Source: HGM04593 sp045661205 (GTDB taxonomy: Bacteria; Bacteroidota; Bacteroidia; Bacteroidales; Bacteroidaceae). Taken from it: a DNA stretch of 64,000 nt. The stretch lies in the NCBI GenBank assembly GCA_045661205.1, contig JAZRFE010000039.1:1-64000 (forward strand), read 5' to 3'. The notes beneath the pieces were generated by a model. That model worked only from the letters and a program-made list of their open reading frames with translations. It was not told where the DNA came from and did no database searches. The first letter of the stretch is position 1. Every line of letters starts with the position of its first letter. Both the position numbers and the translations under genes were made by a program. Below, in pieces: positions 59,181 to 64,000 of the stretch.

Positions 59181-61076
59181 ATGGCCGAAGAAAAGAAATT
59201 TCCATTATTAAGCAATATAAACTCTCCCGCCGACCTAAGGAAACTCCCCGAGAGTAAACTCCCGCAGGTTTGCGCCGAACTGAGAGCTTTTATTATAGAA
59301 TCCCTTGCAAACAATCCGGGACACTTTGCGTCGAGCCTCGGCGCGGTGGAACTGACAGTTGCATTGCATTATACCATGGACACCCCCGACGATAAAATTG
59401 TGTGGGATGTGGGTCATCAGGCCTACGGACACAAGATTCTCACAGGGCGTCGCGACCAATTTCACACCAATCGCAAGTTCAAAGGACTCAAACCTTTCCC
59501 CTCGCCCGAGGAGAGCGAGTACGATGCTTTTATTGCAGGACACGCTTCAAACTCAATATCTGCGGCGTTGGGTCTTGCCGTCTCTGCCCGCATGAAGGGA
59601 AAAGGCAACGAGCGTACGGTTGCGGTCATTGGCGACGGAGCGATGAGCGGTGGCCTTGCATATGAGGGATTGAACAATGCTTCGTCGAGCAGTAACAATC
59701 TGCTTATCATCCTCAACGACAACAATATGTCTATCGATAAGAGTGTCGGAGGTATGAGCCAACTGCTCATTTCCATGCACTCGTCGCGTCTTTACAACAA
59801 GATACGTCACAAGGCTGCGATGTTTTTTACAAAGATAGGTCTGCTGAACAAAAAACGTGCCGAGAGCCTCACAAGGTTCAACAACGGACTGAAGGCTATG
59901 CTCTATCAGCAGCAGAACATCTTTGAAGGAATGTCTGTGCGCTACTTTGGCCCTATCGACGGGCACGATGTAGTGGAGCTTGTGCGCATGCTGAATATCG
60001 TCAAGGATATGAAAGGCCCCAAACTGTTGCACATACATACAGTTAAGGGCAAGGGTTACGAGCCTGCCGAAAAAGCACCTACCTCGTGGCATCAGCCGGG
60101 AATATTCGACATCGAGACAGGCGAGAGAATTATCTCGGAGAGCGGTGTCCCCCGTTTCCAGGATGTCTTTGGCGAAACACTCGTGGAGCTTGCAAAGGAG
60201 AATCCCGCTATTGTGGGAGTAACCCCCGCCATGCCCACAGGCTGCTCCATGAACCTGTTGATGAAGACGATGCCAGACAGATTTTTCGACGTTGGTATTG
60301 CCGAAGGACATGCCGTTACATTCTCGGCGGGCCTGGGCAAGGGAGGCGCAATGCCTTTCTGCAACATATACTCCTCTTTCATGCAGCGAGGATACGACAA
60401 CCTCATACACGACGCAGCCTTGCAGCGTGTGAACATGGTGCTGTGTCTTGACAGAGCTGGAATAGTGGGCGAGGATGGTCCCACCCATCATGGTGCGTTC
60501 GACCTTGCTTATCTGCGACCTGTTCCCAACATCACCATTGCCTCGCCCTACGACGAGTGTGAGCTTCGTCGCATGATGTACACTGCGCAACAGCCCGACA
60601 TGGGAACGTTTGTGATAAGATATCCGCGCGGTCGTGGTTCTCTCACCGATTGGCGATGCAAACTCGAGAGCATTCCCGTAGGCAAGGGTAGGAAACTGCG
60701 CGAGGGTACCGACGTGGCACTGCTGACGATAGGCCCAATAGGCAAGAGCGTTGCCGACGTAGTAGACGATGCGGCAAAAGAGGGCATCAGTGTGGCACAC
60801 TACGATATGCGCTATTTGAAACCCATAGACGAAGAGATGCTGCACGAGGTTGCGGGCAAGTTCAAGCATATAATAACCATTGAGGATGGCACTGTGAAGG
60901 GTGGCTTGGGCTCGGCGGTAGCCGAATTCATGGCACAGCATGGCTATACTTCCCACATATATACAATGGGTATCCCCGACGAGTTTGTGGAGCATGGAAC
61001 AACATCCGAGCTTTACCGTCTGTGCAAGATGGATAAGGCCGCAGTGTTGGAAGTTATACAAAAAATCAAGAATTAA
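59181..61076 (+). CDS. dxs: 1-deoxy-D-xylulose-5-phosphate synthase
   Basis: A 631-residue TPP enzyme that joins pyruvate and glyceraldehyde 3-phosphate to DXP, the first step of the MEP pathway. It has NPGHFASSLG (His48), VWDVGHQAYGHK (His79), the TPP motif GDGAMSGG with LNDNNMSID (151-185), GPIDGHD, TVKGKGYEPAE, the transketolase-like GIAEGHAVTFSAGL with the catalytic Glu, and GPTHHGAFDLAYLRPVP. It is complete. DXP also feeds thiamine and pyridoxal synthesis. It is the first gene of an operon with trkA (5-bp gap) and trkH, an arrangement I recall from other Bacteroidales. Confidence 0.97.
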   Translation: MAEEKKFPLLSNINSPADLRKLPESKLPQVCAELRAFIIESLANNPGHFASSLGAVELTVALHYTMDTPDDKIVWDVGHQAYGHKILTGRRDQFHTNRKFKGLKPFPSPEESEYDAFIAGHASNSISAALGLAVSARMKGKGNERTVAVIGDGAMSGGLAYEGLNNASSSSNNLLIILNDNNMSIDKSVGGMSQLLISMHSSRLYNKIRHKAAMFFTKIGLLNKKRAESLTRFNNGLKAMLYQQQNIFEGMSVRYFGPIDGHDVVELVRMLNIVKDMKGPKLLHIHTVKGKGYEPAEKAPTSWHQPGIFDIETGERIISESGVPRFQDVFGETLVELAKENPAIVGVTPAMPTGCSMNLLMKTMPDRFFDVGIAEGHAVTFSAGLGKGGAMPFCNIYSSFMQRGYDNLIHDAALQRVNMVLCLDRAGIVGEDGPTHHGAFDLAYLRPVPNITIASPYDECELRRMMYTAQQPDMGTFVIRYPRGRGSLTDWRCKLESIPVGKGRKLREGTDVALLTIGPIGKSVADVVDDAAKEGISVAHYDMRYLKPIDEEMLHEVAGKFKHIITIEDGTVKGGLGSAVAEFMAQHGYTSHIYTMGIPDEFVEHGTTSELYRLCKMDKAAVLEVIQKIKN

Positions 61077-61081
61077 GACCT

Positions 61082-62422
61082 ATGAAGATAGTGATAACCG
61101 GCGCGGGAGCAGTTGGTACACACCTTGCAAAGATGCTCTCGGTGGAGAATGAGGATGTTGTTCTCATGGATGAGAGCGAAGAGCGTCTTGGAAAGTTGGA
61201 ATCGCTCTTCGATCTGAAAGCCATTGTCGGTTCTCCCACAAGAATAAGCTCACTGAAGAATGCCGGTGCGGGTAGTGCCGACCTCTTTGTGGCTGTTACT
61301 CCCGACGAAGCCTCAAATATAAATGCGTGTATCATAGCCCATTATCTTGGTGCTAAAAAGACTGTCGCCCGCATTGACAATCACGAATATCTGCTACCCA
61401 AACACAAGAGTTATTTCAACTCGCTTGGAATAAATTCACTCATCTACCCCGAGAAACTTGCAGCCGAAGAGATTGCCACCAGCATTAAATATTGTTGGAT
61501 GCGTCAGATGCTCGAGTTTGGTAACGGCGCGTTGGTGATGATTGGTGTGAAGGTGCGCAGCAATTCAAAGATAATAAGAATACCTTTCCGCGATTTGCAA
61601 CGCGACAACCCCTATCATGTGGTGGCCATTCAGCGTGGAGGCGAGACTATCATCCCTCGCGGAGCCGACATGATAGAGCCCGATGACCTTGTCTGTTTCA
61701 TGACAACGCATTCCAATATTGCCTATATCAAGGATCTTTGCGGAAAAGAGAGGTTCTCCGAGGTAAAGAGCGTAATCATAATGGGCGGTAGTCGCATCGC
61801 TGTGCGTACAGCCGAGCTTATCCCCGACAATATCAGCGTGAAAATCATTGAGAGCGACTACGCGCGTTGTAACAAACTCATTGAACTTGTCGATGACAGA
61901 GTGATGGTTATCAACGGCGATGCACGCGACCCCGAACTTCTTCGTAGCGAGGGTATCGACCACACTGATGCGTTCATTGCTCTCAGCGACAACTCCGAAA
62001 CGAACATCCTTGCTTGTCTGGCAGCCAAACGTTCAGGCGTGTACCGTACAGTGGCCGAGATTGAGAATATAGAATATATTTCAATGGCCGAGGAGATGGA
62101 TATCGGCTCTGTGATAAACAAGAAGAAGCTTGCTGCAAGCAACATCTTCCAGATGATGCTCAACACCGATGTGTCAAGCGTAAGGTGCCTCACATTCACC
62201 GAAGCAGTAGTTGCCGAGTTCCCCGTAAGCGAAGGCTCACCCATAACCAAAAAGCCTGTAAAGGATTTGGGGTTGCCGTCGGGGGCCAATATCGGTGGAA
62301 TTATACGCGACGGAAAAGGTGTGAACGCATCGGGTAACACCATGATTAAGCCGGGCGACCATGTGATAATATTCTGCTTGGAGCACGTGCTGAAAAAACT
62401 TGAGAAATATTTCAACAAATGA
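61082..62422 (+). CDS. trkA: Trk potassium uptake regulatory subunit
   Basis: A 446-residue cytoplasmic protein with two tandem RCK units. The first nucleotide-binding Rossmann fold begins MKIVITGAGAVGTHLAKML and has the acidic residue that binds the ribose (VVLMDESEERL). The second begins SVIIMGGSRIAVRTAELI with IIESDYARCNKLIEL. Each is followed by a TrkA_C part (NPYHVVAIQRGGETIIPRG; GGIIRDGKGVNASGNTMIKPGDHVII). It binds NAD(H) or ATP and gates TrkH, whose gene overlaps it by 4 bp (ATGA). Confidence 0.96.
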   Translation: MKIVITGAGAVGTHLAKMLSVENEDVVLMDESEERLGKLESLFDLKAIVGSPTRISSLKNAGAGSADLFVAVTPDEASNINACIIAHYLGAKKTVARIDNHEYLLPKHKSYFNSLGINSLIYPEKLAAEEIATSIKYCWMRQMLEFGNGALVMIGVKVRSNSKIIRIPFRDLQRDNPYHVVAIQRGGETIIPRGADMIEPDDLVCFMTTHSNIAYIKDLCGKERFSEVKSVIIMGGSRIAVRTAELIPDNISVKIIESDYARCNKLIELVDDRVMVINGDARDPELLRSEGIDHTDAFIALSDNSETNILACLAAKRSGVYRTVAEIENIEYISMAEEMDIGSVINKKKLAASNIFQMMLNTDVSSVRCLTFTEAVVAEFPVSEGSPITKKPVKDLGLPSGANIGGIIRDGKGVNASGNTMIKPGDHVIIFCLEHVLKKLEKYFNK

Positions 62423-63873
62423 TTCACTTTAAAATCATTTCCCGAATAATAGGATTGCTGTTGCTCATCGAGGCCCTCTTTATGGCAGGAGCCTTCGGTG
62501 TGTCGCTATACTATGGTGAGAACATCACCTCGGCCTATCTCTGCTCACTTGCAGCTACCATTGCTGCGGGTGCGCTGTTCCTCTATTGTGGCAGGGGTAA
62601 GGAGAGAAACATTTCACGTAAAGATGGATATATAGTAGTCTCTCTCTGCTGGATAATCTTTTCGATATTCGGCTCCATGCTATATGTGTTCAGCGGTTAC
62701 ATCCCGTCGGTGACAAATGCCTTTTTCGAGACAATGTCGGGCTTCAGCACCACGGGCGCAACCATCCTCGATAACATAGAGTCACTGCCGTCGAGCTTGC
62801 TCTTTTGGCGAGCAATGACCCACTGGATAGGAGGCTTGGGAATAGTCTTTTTTACCGTAGCTATTCTGCCTATCTTCGGAATGGGCGATATTCACTTGTT
62901 TGCAGCAGAGGCCACTGGCCCCATTCATGGTAAATTGCATCCGCGAATATCGGTTACGGCACGATGGATTCTCACAATATACATAAGCCTGACAATAATA
63001 AATGCAGTCTGTCTGAAATTGGCAGGAATGGGCATTCTCGATTCGGCGTGTCATGCAATGTCAACCATGGCTACGGGTGGATTTTCTAATAAACAGGCAA
63101 GTATCGAGGGGTATCATTCCCCTGTAATAGAGTATATTACAACATTCTTTATGTTCCTCGGCGGAACAAACTTCTCGCTGCTCTATCTGACGATATTCAA
63201 AGGGAAATTTGGTGAGATGTTCCGCGATTCGGAGTTTAAATGCTACGTGAACATCATTCTTGTTGCCACAGTTGTCATCATGGGTGGCTTGTTATTGACA
63301 AGCTCCTCAGGTATCGAAAAGTCCTTCCGCGACTCACTCTTCCAGACAGTGGCGACGGTTACGACCACAGGTTTCTGCACCACCGATTATATGGCATGGC
63401 ACCCGTTGCTATGGCTTATAATAAGCACGCTCATGTATGTGGGTGCTTGTTCGGGCTCTACAACCGGAGCGATGAAGTGTGTGCGTGTAGCTATCCTCGG
63501 ACGTGTGATGATAAACGAGTTCAAGCGTATTGTTCACCCCAATGCCATTATCCCTGTCAGGATGAGTCGTAAGATTATAAGTTCTCCTGTACAGTCGGCT
63601 ATCCTTGCGTTTACTGTGCTGTATATCGGCGTCGTGATGGTGGGTGTGTTTGTGAATATGGCTTTTGGACTTGATTTTATGGAGGCGTATGGTCTTTCTG
63701 TGTCGTGTACGGGAAATATCGGTCCTGCACTCGGTAGTTATGGCCCTGCGTTCAGCATGAATGCTTTGCCTGATGTTCTTAAGTGGTTTGCATCGTTCCA
63801 GATGCTTGTTGGCCGTCTCGAATTTTTCGCTGTCTTGTTGTTGCTGACTCCTGTTTTTTGGAAAAGACAATAG
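62419..63873 (+). CDS. trkH: Trk potassium uptake transmembrane subunit
   Basis: A 484-residue polytopic membrane protein of the Trk/Ktr/HKT family, the K+ translocating subunit partner of TrkA. Pore-loop signatures of the four MPM repeats are visible: SGFSTTGATILDNIE, MSTMATGGFSNKQ, TVTTTGFCTTDYMAW and SVSCTGNIGPALGSYGP, with the filter glycine in each. GACSGSTTGAMKCVRV is the conserved intramembrane loop that gates the pore. Its length is normal. It overlaps trkA by 4 bp and is the last gene of the operon. Confidence 0.96.
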   Translation: MIHFKIISRIIGLLLLIEALFMAGAFGVSLYYGENITSAYLCSLAATIAAGALFLYCGRGKERNISRKDGYIVVSLCWIIFSIFGSMLYVFSGYIPSVTNAFFETMSGFSTTGATILDNIESLPSSLLFWRAMTHWIGGLGIVFFTVAILPIFGMGDIHLFAAEATGPIHGKLHPRISVTARWILTIYISLTIINAVCLKLAGMGILDSACHAMSTMATGGFSNKQASIEGYHSPVIEYITTFFMFLGGTNFSLLYLTIFKGKFGEMFRDSEFKCYVNIILVATVVIMGGLLLTSSSGIEKSFRDSLFQTVATVTTTGFCTTDYMAWHPLLWLIISTLMYVGACSGSTTGAMKCVRVAILGRVMINEFKRIVHPNAIIPVRMSRKIISSPVQSAILAFTVLYIGVVMVGVFVNMAFGLDFMEAYGLSVSCTGNIGPALGSYGPAFSMNALPDVLKWFASFQMLVGRLEFFAVLLLLTPVFWKRQ

Positions 63874-63920
63874 GGTATGGCTCTTTTGCTTTTGTTGCTT
63901 GCACGAATAATTTATTATAG

Positions 63921-63957
63921 GGATTGAGGGCTACGTTGTCCTCAATCCTTTTTTTGT
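63921..63957 (+). terminator. Rho-independent terminator after trkH
   Basis: A perfect 9-bp stem (GGATTGAGG at 63921-63929, CCTCAATCC at 63940-63948) is followed by seven or more T residues. Confidence 0.88.
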
Positions 63958-64000
63958 ATTCTACGGTAGTTTTTACCCTTAATCTTTTGCTGTTAATTTA

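Overview
The window is chromosomal DNA of a strictly anaerobic, gut-type member of the Bacteroidales (Bacteroidota). The evidence is two SusC/SusD pairs, promoters of the phylum type (TAnnTTTG, in the best case with TTTG 19 bases upstream), a PorT-family type IX secretion protein, a fused MurF-alanine racemase, the long form of IspG, a one-piece pyruvate:ferredoxin oxidoreductase (NifJ) and almost no Shine-Dalgarno sequences. I cannot place it to genus. No rRNA, tRNA, CRISPR array, insertion sequence or prophage was seen.

Layout: 1-1185 is the 3' part of a sensor histidine kinase cut by the window edge. 1320-7060 (minus) is a three-gene RND efflux operon (outer-membrane channel, adaptor, pump). 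7197-12580 is a plus-strand run: EtfB, EtfA, a long acyl-CoA dehydrogenase, a SlyD-like FKBP with a Cys-rich tail, and chorismate synthase. 12702-16179 is a two-gene unit: a polytopic membrane protein (DUF6057-like) and a PD40/TolB-like lipoprotein carrying a CxxCH motif.

16463-37350 is the main accessory locus. It is a roughly 21-kb apparent operon with one good promoter and one good terminator, in the order FAS1 lipoprotein, SusC, SusD, FAS1, FAS1, FAS1, SusC, SusD. It encodes no glycoside hydrolase, protease or dedicated sigma/anti-sigma regulator. Four FAS1 (fasciclin) lipoproteins, three of them with carbohydrate-binding-like C-termini, and two SusD proteins all carry an acidic residue just after the lipidated Cys, as expected for surface lipoproteins. 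GC-rich intercistronic hairpins without U-tracts follow the first SusD and the second SusC gene. I regard this as the best candidate for an undescribed system: a surface-binding and import machine that does not process its own substrate.

37361-63957 is mostly housekeeping: dnaX (minus); a GSCFA protein overlapping murF-alr; a GHL10-type secreted glycosidase-like protein (minus); nifJ; a TGS/ThrRS-like uridine-kinase fusion; rpoN; purE overlapping ispG; a tiny membrane peptide, a 2[4Fe-4S] ferredoxin and porT (minus); a YqiA-like esterase; a probable structured small RNA with its own promoter and terminator; an AAA+ ATPase with one apparently dead and one active ATPase module; and the dxs-trkA-trkH operon. 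NifJ with ferredoxin, and Dxs with IspG (MEP isoprenoid pathway), fit a fermentative anaerobe.
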